Shown here: piece by piece, positions 33,236 through 42,322 of the stretch
Layout of the letters: each line of letters starts with the position of its first letter
How positions within the stretch are numbered: the stretch's first letter is position 1
Source of the DNA: an uncultured Flavobacteriaceae bacterium
GTDB lineage: Bacteria > Bacteroidota > Bacteroidia > Flavobacteriales > Flavobacteriaceae
Assembly (NCBI GenBank): GCA_913043275.1
Contig: CAJWLL010000013.1
Span: 1 to 47,391, forward strand
Length of the DNA stretch: 47,391 bases
Direction: 5' to 3'
Made by a program: the position numbers and the translations under genes
The notes under the pieces: model-generated
Told to the model about the DNA's origin: nothing
The model's input: only the letters and a program-made list of their open reading frames with translations
Databases searched by the model: none

Positions 33236-34485
33236 AGGGGTCCTCTTCTTTTTTGACCCAGCATTTGCAGCCCTATTATACTCAGAGAAAAGTAGATGAT
33301 TCCAAAAAAGAACAAGGCCGGAATATTATTCAAATAAAAGTCAGTTTGATAGGGAAAGCAAAAAAACAACAAACCAAAGAAGTTTCTTCCCAATTCAAAT
33401 GAATAGGACCAATCATAACCATCCATCAGTGCAGTAAATCCAAAAATACTGATCATTATCAGTCCCCCCATAAGAAGTGCTTGAGAGGAGGTAAACGATT
33501 CGTATTTGGACAATAAAAAAAACAACAAAAAGGTGATGCACAGCCACTGGAAAAGCGCCCAAACTTTTTTAAAAAAACTAATTTCAGGATTGTATTTTTC
33601 GAAGGGGGAATTAGTGCTTATTTTGGTCCTGGGGTATTTCAAATTCACATCGTCGGGTCTATAACCGGTGGGCTTCCACCAAAGTGTAAGTTTATCTTTA
33701 AAAGAACTAGTATACCAAGCATCCTGAATCAAACCCCACAGGTGTTGAAAGTTGATTATCATTGGGTTCCAAGTATGCACCGGTTTTAAAACACCGTATA
33801 CAGGAGGTTCCTCTTCTAGTTCTTCTTGAAAGGTTCCAAACCAGCGATCCCAAACACAAAAAATAGCAGCCAAGTTTTTGTCGATATAAATGGGGTTGAT
33901 GGCATGGTGAACGCGGTGCTGTGAGGGAGTTACTAGAAAATACTCTAGAACTCCAAGTTTTCCAATGTGTTGGGTGTGATACCAAAATTGACCAAATAAA
34001 TGAACCGGCGACAAGACAGTAATCACTTCGTGGGGGACACCTAAAAAAGCTGCGGGAATGAGAAATAGTGCAGTATATCCCAATAAGTCTGAAACACTTT
34101 GTCTAAGGGCACAAGCTAAGTTAAATTCCTCGCTGCTGTGATGAATGACATGTTGGTTCCAGAAGAAATTGATTTTATGATTCAATCGATGACTCCAGTA
34201 ACTTGCAAAATCAATACAGACAAATGCAATTAAGTACAAAGAAAAACTATTCTCAAGGCTAATTAAAGAAAGTTTTTCAAGTAAATAGGGGTAGGAAATG
34301 ATTACCACGACCAAACCCAAAATATCTTTTAGGATATTGGACATTCCAGAACTAAGGCTGGACAAGGTATCCATAAATGTATGTGTTTGCTTACCGGTGA
34401 AATGACCATAAGCAATCTCTATAATGATTAATATTAGGAAGAAGGGAATTACCCACAACAAAACCTTAGCATAAACCTCCATCAC
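33232..34485 (-). CDS. Sterol desaturase / fatty acid hydroxylase superfamily membrane protein
   Basis: A 417-residue membrane di-iron enzyme. The histidine boxes are visible: HRLNH near 117, QHVIHH near 130 and, in the C-terminal part of the domain, HTQHIG and SQHRVHH near 175-195. Such eight-His clusters hold the non-haem di-iron centre used for hydroxylation or desaturation of lipids. Extra helices follow after about residue 310, beyond the core domain. It is translationally coupled to a glycosyltransferase (four-base overlap). A modified and glycosylated lipid is an inference. The actual lipid is unknown. Confidence 0.87.
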   Translation of the reverse strand: MMEVYAKVLLWVIPFFLILIIIEIAYGHFTGKQTHTFMDTLSSLSSGMSNILKDILGLVVVIISYPYLLEKLSLISLENSFSLYLIAFVCIDFASYWSHRLNHKINFFWNQHVIHHSSEEFNLACALRQSVSDLLGYTALFLIPAAFLGVPHEVITVLSPVHLFGQFWYHTQHIGKLGVLEYFLVTPSQHRVHHAINPIYIDKNLAAIFCVWDRWFGTFQEELEEEPPVYGVLKPVHTWNPMIINFQHLWGLIQDAWYTSSFKDKLTLWWKPTGYRPDDVNLKYPRTKISTNSPFEKYNPEISFFKKVWALFQWLCITFLLFFLLSKYESFTSSQALLMGGLIMISIFGFTALMDGYDWSYSFELGRNFFGLLFFCFPYQTDFYLNNIPALFFFGIIYFSLSIIGLQMLGQKRRGPL

Positions 34486-34517
34486 CGAATTATTGTGATT
34501 ACTAATTTATAAAATTA

Positions 34518-37500
34518 TTAATTGATCACCCATTCTCCTTTTTTGATTAGCGGTTCGGCTTGTTTGAATTTTACAGTTTTGGTTTCACCGCTACTGACGT
34601 TTCGGATTACAACCTTTTCATTTCTTCCTATTTTGGGTCGTTCTCTAACAATGGTTTCTACTACGTTTCTTTGTCCACTTGCTCCAGTACCTATATTACG
34701 ATTTCGTTGTGCCATTTCATCTGTATTGAGAACTTCATCTTTTGAAGTTCTGTATCCCTTTGGCGGGGAGGGTCTTCTTTTGGCCTCTTGAATCTGATTG
34801 TCACTTTGACTAGGCAGACCTCCCTTGAAAAGGAAAGACAGTATTTCTTTATTCAGATTATTGATCATGGACTTAAAGAGTTCAAAGGCCTCAAATTTGT
34901 AAATCAAAAGGGGGTCTTTTTGTTCGTGAACGGCCAGTTGAACTGACTGTTTGAGTTCGTCCATCTTGCGTAAATGGGTTTTCCAAGACTCGTCTATTAA
35001 TGCTAAGTTGATATTCCTTTCAAAATCTTGAATCAAATATTTTCCTTTAGTTTCGTAGGCTTTTTGCAGGTCAGTTACCACTTTTAATGTTTTGACACCG
35101 TCAGTGAATGGCACCACGATTCTTTCGAATGTGTTTCCGGGTTGTTCATAAACTTCTTTGATCACAGGAAATGCAAATGCCGCATTTGCATTAATTTTGT
35201 TCCTGTAATGTTCGCTAAGCTCATCGAAGAGCAGGTTGATGATTTCGTTTTCTGCTGTTTCCTGAAAGGCCTCTTCTAATATGGGAGAGGTGATAGAAAA
35301 ATTACTGATGATTTCAAATTCAAAATTTTTGAAATCATTTGAGGCTTTGTTGTTCAGTGTGATTTCCTCACAAGTATCGTAGAGGATATTGGCGATATCA
35401 AGTTTAATTTTGTCTCCACTTAAGGCGTGTTTTCTTCTTTTGTAGATGACCTCTCGCTGGGCATTCATCACATCATCGTATTCTAGCAATCTTTTTCTGA
35501 TTCCAAAGTTGTTTTCTTCTACTTTTTTTTGAGCTCGTTCGATGGATTTGGTCATCATGGAATGTTGAATAACTTCACCTTCCTCAAGCCCCATTCTATC
35601 CATCACTTTAGCTACACGATCTGATCCAAAAAGACGCATGAGGTTATCTTCTAAAGAGACGTAAAATTGTGAACTCCCAGGATCTCCCTGCCTTCCCGAT
35701 CGACCTCTAAGCTGACGGTCTACACGCCTCGAATCGTGACGTTCTGTTCCGATTATTGCAAGTCCACCGGCTTCTTTTACGTTATTAGATAGTTTAATGT
35801 CGGTTCCCCTTCCCGCCATGTTGGTGGCTATGGTTACAACTCCTTTTTTTCCTGCTTCTGCAACAATATCAGCTTCTTTTTTGTGCAATTTTGCATTCAA
35901 TACGTTGTGGTATACTTTTCTGATGTTAAGCATCTTGCTCAACAATTCTGAAACTTCTACAGAGGTCGTTCCAATCAACACTGGTCTGTTTGCATTTGAA
36001 AGTGCAGTTACTTCCTCGATAACCGCATTGTATTTCTCCCGCTTAGTTTTGTAGATTAAGTCATCTCTATCTTTTCGAGTAATGGGTCTATTGGTAGGAA
36101 TTTCAATTACGTCAAGTTTGTAAATTTCCCAGAATTCTCCAGCTTCAGTAATGGCTGTACCGGTCATTCCGGATAATTTTTCATACATCCTGAAATAGTT
36201 CTGAAGGGTGATGGTAGCAAAAGTCTGAGTAGCAGCTTCAATTTTTACATTTTCTTTGGCCTCAATTGCTTGATGTAGACCGTCGGAATACCTTCTGCCA
36301 TCCATTATCCTACCTGTTTGTTCATCAACAATCATGACTTTGTTTTCCATAACCACATACTCTATATCTTTTTCAAAAAGAGTGTAGGCTTTGAAAAGTT
36401 GATTCATTGAATGGATACGTTCTCCCTTAACGCTAAAGTCCTTGAATAGTTGTTCTTTAAGGGTAGCTTCTTCCTTAGGTTCTAGCTGCTGATTTTCTAT
36501 TTTTGCAATTTCACCACCGATGTCGGGGAGAACAAAAAAGTTTTTGTCTTCATTTTCCAACGAAAGTGTTTCAATTCCTTTATCGGTCAGTTCCACTTGA
36601 TTGGTTTTCTCATCAATGGTAAAATACAATTCAGCGTCAACTTTGTGCATTTCCCTGTTATTGTCTTGCATATAGAAGTTTTCTGTCTTTTGAAGGAGTT
36701 GTTTTATTCCCTCTTGACTTAAAAACTTGATGAGGCTTTTGTTTTTGGGTAGACCTCTAAAAACCCTTAAGAGGAGAAATCCACCCTCTTTAGTATCTCC
36801 TTCGTGGATTTTCTTTTTTGCCTCTACCAAAACTCCATTAAGGAAAGATTTCTGTTGGGCTACCAATGCGGACACCTTTGGCTTGAGTACATCAAATTCT
36901 TGTCGATCTCCCTCAGGAGTAGGTCCAGAGATGATTAAGGGAGTTCTGGCATCATCAATTAAAACAGAATCGACCTCATCGACAATTGCATAGTGATGTT
37001 TGGGCTGGACCAAATCAGAGTTTGAATGTGCCATATTGTCTCTTAGATAGTCAAAACCAAATTCATTGTTGGTTCCATAGGTAATATCTGCTAAATAAGC
37101 CTTTCTTCTTTCGGGGGTGTTGGGTTTGTGGTAATCAATGCAATCCACACTCATACAGTGAAATTCAAACAATGGGCCCATCCATGCGCTATCTCTCTTA
37201 GCTAAGTAATCGTTTACGGTTACAAGGTGAACCCCTTTTCCGGTAATAGCATTCAAATAGATAGGAAGTGTCGCTACCAAAGTTTTACCTTCTCCAGTCT
37301 GCATCTCGGAAATTTTGCCCTGATGTAGAACTATGCCTCCGATCAATTGGACATCGTAGTGGATCATGTCCCAAATAATCGGTTTACCAGCTGCATCCCA
37401 AGCATTAGACCAAATGGCATTGTCATCTTTTAAGCTTACATAGCTCTTGTCATGTGAGAGCTGACGATCAAACTCACTTGCGGATACGCTGATGGTAGTA

Positions 37501-37877
37501 TTTTCAACAAATCTTCTAGCCGTTTCTTTAACCACAGCAAATGCTTCGGGTAAAATTTCCTCAAGGGTTTGGGAAGTGATTTTCTCACTTTCGGTGGTCA
37601 AATCATCAATCTCTTGGTATAGATTTTCTTTTTGATCAATGTCTTCAGTTTTTTCAATTTGGGACATGATTTTTTGAATTTGATCATTGACCTCCTTCAA
37701 ATCAGATTTGAGTTTATTTTTAAAAGAAAAGGTTTTATTTCTAAGTTCATCATTACTGAGGTCTTTATAGGAATTATAATGTGAATTGATCTGGTCAACC
37801 AAGGGCAATATTTTAGCTAAATCCTTTTTGGTTTTATCTCCAACAAAAACTTTTAAAACGGAATCTAATAGGCTCAT
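34518..37877 (-). CDS. secA: Preprotein translocase ATPase SecA
   Basis: This 1119-residue motor drives export through SecYEG. Walker A is MQTGEGKT near 192-199, and the DEAD-type block VDEVDSVLIDDARTPL near 299-314. The helicase-like C half has GTDIKLS and RQLRGRSGRQGDPGSS. It is about 200 residues longer than E. coli SecA: a charged insert lies after NBD1 begins (about 330-450), as in other Bacteroidota. The C-terminus lacks the CxC-x8-CH zinc tail and ends in a basic RNEKVVIRNVSSGETKTVKF segment. It is a single gene; a -7 box lies just upstream. Confidence 0.97.
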   Translation of the reverse strand: MSLLDSVLKVFVGDKTKKDLAKILPLVDQINSHYNSYKDLSNDELRNKTFSFKNKLKSDLKEVNDQIQKIMSQIEKTEDIDQKENLYQEIDDLTTESEKITSQTLEEILPEAFAVVKETARRFVENTTISVSASEFDRQLSHDKSYVSLKDDNAIWSNAWDAAGKPIIWDMIHYDVQLIGGIVLHQGKISEMQTGEGKTLVATLPIYLNAITGKGVHLVTVNDYLAKRDSAWMGPLFEFHCMSVDCIDYHKPNTPERRKAYLADITYGTNNEFGFDYLRDNMAHSNSDLVQPKHHYAIVDEVDSVLIDDARTPLIISGPTPEGDRQEFDVLKPKVSALVAQQKSFLNGVLVEAKKKIHEGDTKEGGFLLLRVFRGLPKNKSLIKFLSQEGIKQLLQKTENFYMQDNNREMHKVDAELYFTIDEKTNQVELTDKGIETLSLENEDKNFFVLPDIGGEIAKIENQQLEPKEEATLKEQLFKDFSVKGERIHSMNQLFKAYTLFEKDIEYVVMENKVMIVDEQTGRIMDGRRYSDGLHQAIEAKENVKIEAATQTFATITLQNYFRMYEKLSGMTGTAITEAGEFWEIYKLDVIEIPTNRPITRKDRDDLIYKTKREKYNAVIEEVTALSNANRPVLIGTTSVEVSELLSKMLNIRKVYHNVLNAKLHKKEADIVAEAGKKGVVTIATNMAGRGTDIKLSNNVKEAGGLAIIGTERHDSRRVDRQLRGRSGRQGDPGSSQFYVSLEDNLMRLFGSDRVAKVMDRMGLEEGEVIQHSMMTKSIERAQKKVEENNFGIRKRLLEYDDVMNAQREVIYKRRKHALSGDKIKLDIANILYDTCEEITLNNKASNDFKNFEFEIISNFSITSPILEEAFQETAENEIINLLFDELSEHYRNKINANAAFAFPVIKEVYEQPGNTFERIVVPFTDGVKTLKVVTDLQKAYETKGKYLIQDFERNINLALIDESWKTHLRKMDELKQSVQLAVHEQKDPLLIYKFEAFELFKSMINNLNKEILSFLFKGGLPSQSDNQIQEAKRRPSPPKGYRTSKDEVLNTDEMAQRNRNIGTGASGQRNVVETIVRERPKIGRNEKVVIRNVSSGETKTVKFKQAEPLIKKGEWVIN

Positions 37878-37898
37878 TCGTTAGTTTTAAAATCTTTA

Positions 37899-37906
37899 CA
37901 AAATTA
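37899..37906 (-). promoter_or_regulatory. -7 box TAATTTTG of secA
   Basis: An exact TANNTTTG on the minus strand, 21 bases before the secA start, immediately next to the terminator of the upstream gene. No TTG at the -33 distance is seen. Confidence 0.45.
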
Positions 37907-37909
37907 AGC

Positions 37910-37937
37910 AAAAAAAAAGCCTCATTTGAGACTTTTA
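37910..37937 (-). terminator. Terminator after the DUF2795 gene
   Basis: On the minus strand AAAAGTCTC (37928-37936) and GAGGCTTTT (37915-37923) pair with one mismatch around a four-base loop and are followed by a run of T. It lies 18 bases after the DUF2795 stop and just before the secA promoter. Confidence 0.65.
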
Positions 37938-37954
37938 ATTTTTGATTTTTGAAA

Positions 37955-38176
37955 TCAGTATTCATCTTCATTCCATAGATAATCCTCTTCAGTTGGAAAG
38001 TCGGGCCAAATTTCTTCAATAGATTCATAAACATCTCCCTCATCTTCCATAGATTGAAGGTTTTCCACTACTTCTAATGGCGCTCCAGTCCTAATAGAAA
38101 AGTCAATTAACTCATCTTTGGTCGCTGGCCATGGGGCATCACTGAGGTATGAGGCAAGTTCTAACGTCCAATACAT
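37955..38176 (-). CDS. DUF2795-domain small acidic protein
   Basis: A 73-residue protein, starting MYWTLELASYLSDAPWPATK at 38176; codons upstream of this ATG are not conserved in the family. The block SDAPWPATKDELIDFSIRTG is the DUF2795 core, and the very acidic end (TEEDYLWNEDEY) is typical of flavobacterial members. Function is unknown. It has its own well-formed promoter and a terminator, so it is a monocistronic gene between secA and the cobalamin adenosyltransferase gene. Confidence 0.85.
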   Translation of the reverse strand: MYWTLELASYLSDAPWPATKDELIDFSIRTGAPLEVVENLQSMEDEGDVYESIEEIWPDFPTEEDYLWNEDEY

Positions 38177-38192
38177 AAGAAACAAATTTTTG

Positions 38193-38222
38193 CAAAAATA
38201 GATTTTTAATAGAATTATCCAA
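38193..38222 (-). promoter_or_regulatory. Promoter of the DUF2795 gene, TTG-N19-TATTTTTG
   Basis: On the minus strand TTG (38220-38222) is followed after exactly 19 bases by TATTTTTG (38193-38200). The start codon lies 16 bases beyond. Confidence 0.7.
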
Positions 38223-38231
38223 GAGAAGGCG

Positions 38232-38804
38232 CTATTTTTTTTTAGGACTCCATTTTACTTCTTCAACTTCATGATCCCGAGCTAATTTTCTTGACAATAT
38301 GAAAAGGAAATCTGAAAGTCTGTTGATGTAAGCAATTATAATATGTGGTACATTTTCAATCTCATTCAATTCGGTTATTAATCTTTCTGCTCTTCTACAA
38401 GTGCAACGTGCTAAATGAACGTAAGAAACGACAATGTTTCCCCCTGGAATCACAAAGTTTTTAAGTTCTGGAAGCTCATTGTTAATCAGGTCGATTTGAT
38501 CTTCCAATTTTTTAACATTTTCATCGTCTATAGGTTCTAATGTTTTGACCAATTTGGTGAGTTCATAAGAGGTGTCGTCTGCCAATTGAGAAGCCATAGT
38601 CATTAATTCATTTTGAATATCCAAAATGGTATTTTCGGTTTTTTTATCGATTTTAAAATTTCTAATCATACCCACCCATGCATTTAATTCATCGACAGTT
38701 CCATAAGCTTTTACCCTAATATGATGCTTATTGACACGTTTACCTGAAAGCAATCCAGTCTTTCCGTCATCTCCTTTTTTGGTGTAAAGTTTATAATTAC
38801 TCAT
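38232..38804 (-). CDS. Cob(I)alamin adenosyltransferase, PduO type
   Basis: A 190-residue enzyme that transfers the adenosyl group of ATP to cob(I)alamin to make coenzyme B12. The N-terminal ATP-binding block YTKKGDDGKTGLLSG (5-20) and the later VDELNAWVG and RCTCRRAERLI blocks are the PduO signature. Start ATG 38804 is preferred over a GTG 5 codons upstream: it has a purine-rich GGGAGAG just before it and begins at the family N-terminus. No other cobalamin gene is present, so the protein probably serves salvaged B12 for a B12-dependent mutase or reductase elsewhere. Confidence 0.92.
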   Translation of the reverse strand: MSNYKLYTKKGDDGKTGLLSGKRVNKHHIRVKAYGTVDELNAWVGMIRNFKIDKKTENTILDIQNELMTMASQLADDTSYELTKLVKTLEPIDDENVKKLEDQIDLINNELPELKNFVIPGGNIVVSYVHLARCTCRRAERLITELNEIENVPHIIIAYINRLSDFLFILSRKLARDHEVEEVKWSPKKK

Positions 38805-38832
38805 TTCTCTCCCTTTCACTTTTTCATTTGTA

Positions 38833-38860
38833 AGAAGTAATATAAAAGTAATTTACTTCT
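38833..38860. repeat. Inverted repeat AGAAGTAA ... TTACTTCT
   Basis: Two perfect eight-base arms flank a 12-base A/T-rich spacer, 29-56 bases before the adenosyltransferase start codon. There is no T-run in the reading direction of either neighbour, so an operator is more likely than a terminator. B12-type riboswitch features are not seen. Confidence 0.35.
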
Positions 38861-38986
38861 TTGGTGATTTTAATTTTTTAGTTCTGTGAAAATAATAATA
38901 ATTAACCATTATCGTATAAATCCATTAAAATCAAAGATTTTTATCATTTTTAAATAATTAACACATTGTTTGACTTTAGCATTATT

Positions 38987-40597
38987 TCATGAACTTTCCT
39001 TTAATCTACCACTGAGTCCTATAAGAAAAAATGAAACCGTAATAAATTGAGACCAACGTGCAATATAATCTCCATATTGGGTATAGAATGTAATACTATC
39101 TGCAGGGGCAAATTTACCCCTCAACACCCCCTTAGTTCCATAAGGGAGTTTTTTTATAATCTCACCTTTGGTATTGATGATTGCAGAAATACCCGTATTG
39201 GCACTTCTTACAATACTCCTACGGTTTTCAATGGCTCTGAGTCGAGCGTAACTAAGCAATTGTTTGTGACCAGGTGTTTCCCCCCACCAAGCATCATTGG
39301 TTATGATTGCCAAAAAATTAGCTTCTTTTCTGACGTATTCGGTAACAAACTCACCGTAGATGGATTCGTAACAGATTATTGGCCCTGTTTTAAGTTTGAT
39401 TTTTTTGTGCTCAAAAACACTTCTGTTTTTCTGGATAGCCCTACTGGAAACCGTACCCCCTAGGTCTAGTAAAAACTCTCCCATAAGGGGCTTAAAAAAA
39501 CTTTTATAGGGCATGTTTTCTACACCAACGACCAATTTAGACTTGTGATAGAATTCCGGCTCTTGTTGGAATTCCATTTTCATTGCCGAGTTGTAAAAAT
39601 CCACCCAGATGCCATTCCTGATAAAATTTGCTGTCGCGGTTGGGGGGCTTTCTGTTCTGAAAAGACTATAGGATTGAATCCCGCTAATCAATTGTATATT
39701 AGGATTTTTTTCGAGTAAAGAATCAATTTTACGATGCAAAGAGGTGGTTCTAAATTCCTCAATTGAAACGCCAAATCCAGAACCAAAGTATGTCTCGGGA
39801 GTAAAGATATATCGGGTTTGATCTGTGATTTTATCAGCAATCATATTGGACATCAAATTAAAGTAGTAATCGTTTTCCTTATTGTATTTTTCGTTGTATG
39901 GGTCAATATTGGGTTGTAATATTAAAACCTCTGTAGAAGGGGTCAAGCCTTTTTCACTGTTGTAGAGTATTAATGAGATTGAAATAGGGATGGCTATGCC
40001 AATCAACCAGGGACTCATTTTCTTAATCCAGAGAGTGTTTTTAAAGCTTGGAGGGTTATTTTTAAGTACTTCAAAAAGACCAATATTTATAAATAAAACC
40101 CATAGAGTTCCTCCAAACGCGCCGGTAAACTCATACCATTGTACCCATTTAATGTCTTCAGAAAAAACATTTCCAAAGTTTAGCCAAGGCCATGAAAAGT
40201 CCCATTCTAAGTGAAATTTTTCAAAGGCAATCCAGAGGGCAACTAAAAAGATATAGGCAGTTCGTAAAGGAAGTCTTTTTTTGGACCAATGAAAAATCAT
40301 CATTATAATGGCATAGAATGAGGTATTGCAAAAAATGGCAAAAACCATTCCAAAAAAAGAGGAGTTCACGATCCACCAAGTAGTCCCTAAATTCCAGATA
40401 AAAAACCCTAAAAAGCTAAGGGAAAATAAACGTAATTTTTTTCGTTTTGAAGAGTCCTTAGTGATCTGATCTTCAACAAAAAACATGGGAACTATACTAA
40501 AAAATATGAGTAAGGAAAATCCCTTAACTGGCCAGGATAATGTAAGTAGTATTCCAGAAAGAATAGACAACAATAAGGGTTTTTTATAAAAAATCAT
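38987..40597 (-). CDS. lnt: Apolipoprotein N-acyltransferase
   Basis: A 536-residue inner-membrane enzyme that adds the third acyl chain to the N-terminal Cys of lipoproteins. Six or more helices fill residues 8-215; a nitrilase domain (about 220-500) follows. The catalytic Glu-Lys-Cys can be read: Glu268 in FTPETYFG, Lys354 in HKSKLVVGVE and Cys409 in PIICYESIYGE. WPWLNFGN near 136 and SYARLRAIENRRSIVRSANTG are additional family blocks. It fits with the several lipoproteins in this window. Divergent from pssA. Confidence 0.95.
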   Translation of the reverse strand: MIFYKKPLLLSILSGILLTLSWPVKGFSLLIFFSIVPMFFVEDQITKDSSKRKKLRLFSLSFLGFFIWNLGTTWWIVNSSFFGMVFAIFCNTSFYAIIMMIFHWSKKRLPLRTAYIFLVALWIAFEKFHLEWDFSWPWLNFGNVFSEDIKWVQWYEFTGAFGGTLWVLFINIGLFEVLKNNPPSFKNTLWIKKMSPWLIGIAIPISISLILYNSEKGLTPSTEVLILQPNIDPYNEKYNKENDYYFNLMSNMIADKITDQTRYIFTPETYFGSGFGVSIEEFRTTSLHRKIDSLLEKNPNIQLISGIQSYSLFRTESPPTATANFIRNGIWVDFYNSAMKMEFQQEPEFYHKSKLVVGVENMPYKSFFKPLMGEFLLDLGGTVSSRAIQKNRSVFEHKKIKLKTGPIICYESIYGEFVTEYVRKEANFLAIITNDAWWGETPGHKQLLSYARLRAIENRRSIVRSANTGISAIINTKGEIIKKLPYGTKGVLRGKFAPADSITFYTQYGDYIARWSQFITVSFFLIGLSGRLKESS

Positions 40598-40683
40598 TGA
40601 ATTTTTGTCTGCTTATTTTTTTCTTAATGGATCAAGTCTTAATTTGCCAAAATATTTAATTAATAATTGGTTTTACAAAACTA

Positions 40684-41433
40684 ATGATTAAAAAATCAGT
40701 ACCGCATTTTTTCACATCATTAAACCTTTTATCAGGTTGTTTTTCAATCTATTTCGCCTATATATTTCAATTTGAAATAGCTTTTATTTTTCTGTTGGCT
40801 GGTGTTTTTTTTGATGTTTGGGATGGACTCTTTGCCCGTTTGCTCAAAGTCGAAAGTAAAATGGGGATACATCTAGATTCAATGGCTGATATGGTTACTT
40901 GCGGGGTAGCTCCAGGAATAATTTTGGCTCAGCTTTTTGTTATGGCTGGAAACAAACCCTTGGAAATTAAAATTGGCTGGCCGATCGAATCAGTAGTAGA
41001 ATTTATTCCGTGGGTATTCATTGGTTTTTTAATACCCTTAGGCGCTGCTTTTCGATTAGCAAGATTTAATATTGATGGCTCCATAAAAAAACACTTTGTT
41101 GGTTTACCTACGCCAGCAATGGCAATGTTTTTTGGCGCACTTCCTTTACTTTTAAAGCATCCTGATTTTTCTTTTTTAAAACCTGTTTTAATTTCTAACC
41201 CTGGGTTGATGTTTTTAACTTTTATATTTTTTCTTTTGATGAATGCCAAATTCCATCTCTTTTCATTTAAGTCGATGAATACAGGAGTATTAGATTCAAT
41301 TTTAAGAATGTTTTTGGTTTTAGCTGTCCCTGTTTTAATTTATTTTTTTGGTTTGGGAGGAATTAGCCTAGGTGTTTTGTTATATCTGTTTTTAAACTTG
41401 ATCAACAACAGTCTCTTTAAAATCGGATTTTAA
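40684..41433 (+). CDS. pssA: CDP-diacylglycerol-serine O-phosphatidyltransferase
   Basis: This 249-residue membrane enzyme makes phosphatidylserine, the precursor of phosphatidylethanolamine. The CDP-alcohol phosphatidyltransferase motif D-G-x2-A-R-x8-G-x3-D-x3-D is seen in DVWDGLFARLLKVESKMG plus HLDSMADMVTCG, near residues 43-75. About seven hydrophobic helices. The PssA-type membrane form (not the peripheral E. coli PssA) is normal for this phylum. It is a single gene. Confidence 0.93.
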   Translation: MIKKSVPHFFTSLNLLSGCFSIYFAYIFQFEIAFIFLLAGVFFDVWDGLFARLLKVESKMGIHLDSMADMVTCGVAPGIILAQLFVMAGNKPLEIKIGWPIESVVEFIPWVFIGFLIPLGAAFRLARFNIDGSIKKHFVGLPTPAMAMFFGALPLLLKHPDFSFLKPVLISNPGLMFLTFIFFLLMNAKFHLFSFKSMNTGVLDSILRMFLVLAVPVLIYFFGLGGISLGVLLYLFLNLINNSLFKIGF

Positions 41434-41581
41434 TTTTTATATACAGATTTTTGATAGAAAACTAAAATAAATTGAGCCCACTGTTTTGCTTTTTTTTTTG
41501 GTTTAAATAGTTTAAAACTTTTAAAGGGTTTAAAAGCAAATTTAAGTATATGGGATGTAGAAAATTTCAAAAAATAATTTA

Positions 41582-42322
41582 CTAAAATTCAACTTTTTTG
41601 CTCCGCAATTCAAAATTTTTACCCAGATATACCTTTCGAACCATCTCATCTTTAGCTAGCTCCTCAGGTGTCCCTTCTTTAAGAATACTTCCTTCGAACA
41701 TTAAAAAGGTTTTGTCAGTAATAGCCAAGGTTTCCTGAACATTGTGATCGGTAATGAGAATACCGATATTTTTTTTCTTGAGGTGTGCGACAATTTTTTG
41801 AATGTCTTCAACAGCCACAGGGTCAACTCCTGCAAATGGTTCATCAAGCAAAACGAATTTAGGATCCGTGGCCAGTGCTCTTGCAATTTCAGTTCTTCTC
41901 CTTTCTCCACCCGATAGCAAATCTCCTCTGCTTTTACGAATATGAGTCAAACCAAACTCTTCCAACAATGCTTCCATTTTTTCTCTTTGTTGCTTTTTGG
42001 AGAGTTTACTGAGTTGCAAAACACTCAAAATATTGTTCTCTACACTAAGTTTTCTAAAGACTGAGGCTTCCTGAGCCAGGTATCCGATTCCGTTTTGCGC
42101 TCTTTTGTACATTGGAAATGTAGTGATGTCTATATCATCCAAAAGTATCCTGCCTGCTTGGGGTTTGATTAAGCCAACAATCATGTAAAAAGAAGTGGTT
42201 TTTCCGGCTCCGTTGGGACCCAATAAACCTACAATTTCACCTTGTTTAACAGCTATTGAAATCCCCTTGACCACTTTTCTTCCTTTGTAGGTCTTTTCAA
42301 TATTTTCGGCACTCAATTTCAT
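41582..42322 (-). CDS. lptB: LPS export ABC transporter ATP-binding protein LptB
   Basis: A 246-residue ABC ATPase that powers LPS movement from the inner membrane to the outer membrane. Walker A is GPNGAGKTT near 36-44, the signature LLSGGERRRTEIARAL near 135-150, Walker B with the catalytic Glu VLLDEPFAGVDPVAVEDI near 158-175. The GGERRRTE and FAGVDP forms are typical of LptB and not of other ABC families. Its ATG overlaps the tatC stop by four bases. LptC, F and G are not in the window. Confidence 0.95.
   Translation of the reverse strand: MKLSAENIEKTYKGRKVVKGISIAVKQGEIVGLLGPNGAGKTTSFYMIVGLIKPQAGRILLDDIDITTFPMYKRAQNGIGYLAQEASVFRKLSVENNILSVLQLSKLSKKQQREKMEALLEEFGLTHIRKSRGDLLSGGERRRTEIARALATDPKFVLLDEPFAGVDPVAVEDIQKIVAHLKKKNIGILITDHNVQETLAITDKTFLMFEGSILKEGTPEELAKDEMVRKVYLGKNFELRSKKVEF

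Noticed and set aside
33112..33402. 96-codon frame across the glycosyltransferase/desaturase junction
   Set aside because: Opposite-strand shadow; composition is not protein-like.
41434..41581. Regulatory RNA or terminator between pssA and lptB
   Set aside because: Only repeated TTTAAA-like runs are seen; no stable stem with a T-run could be built with confidence.
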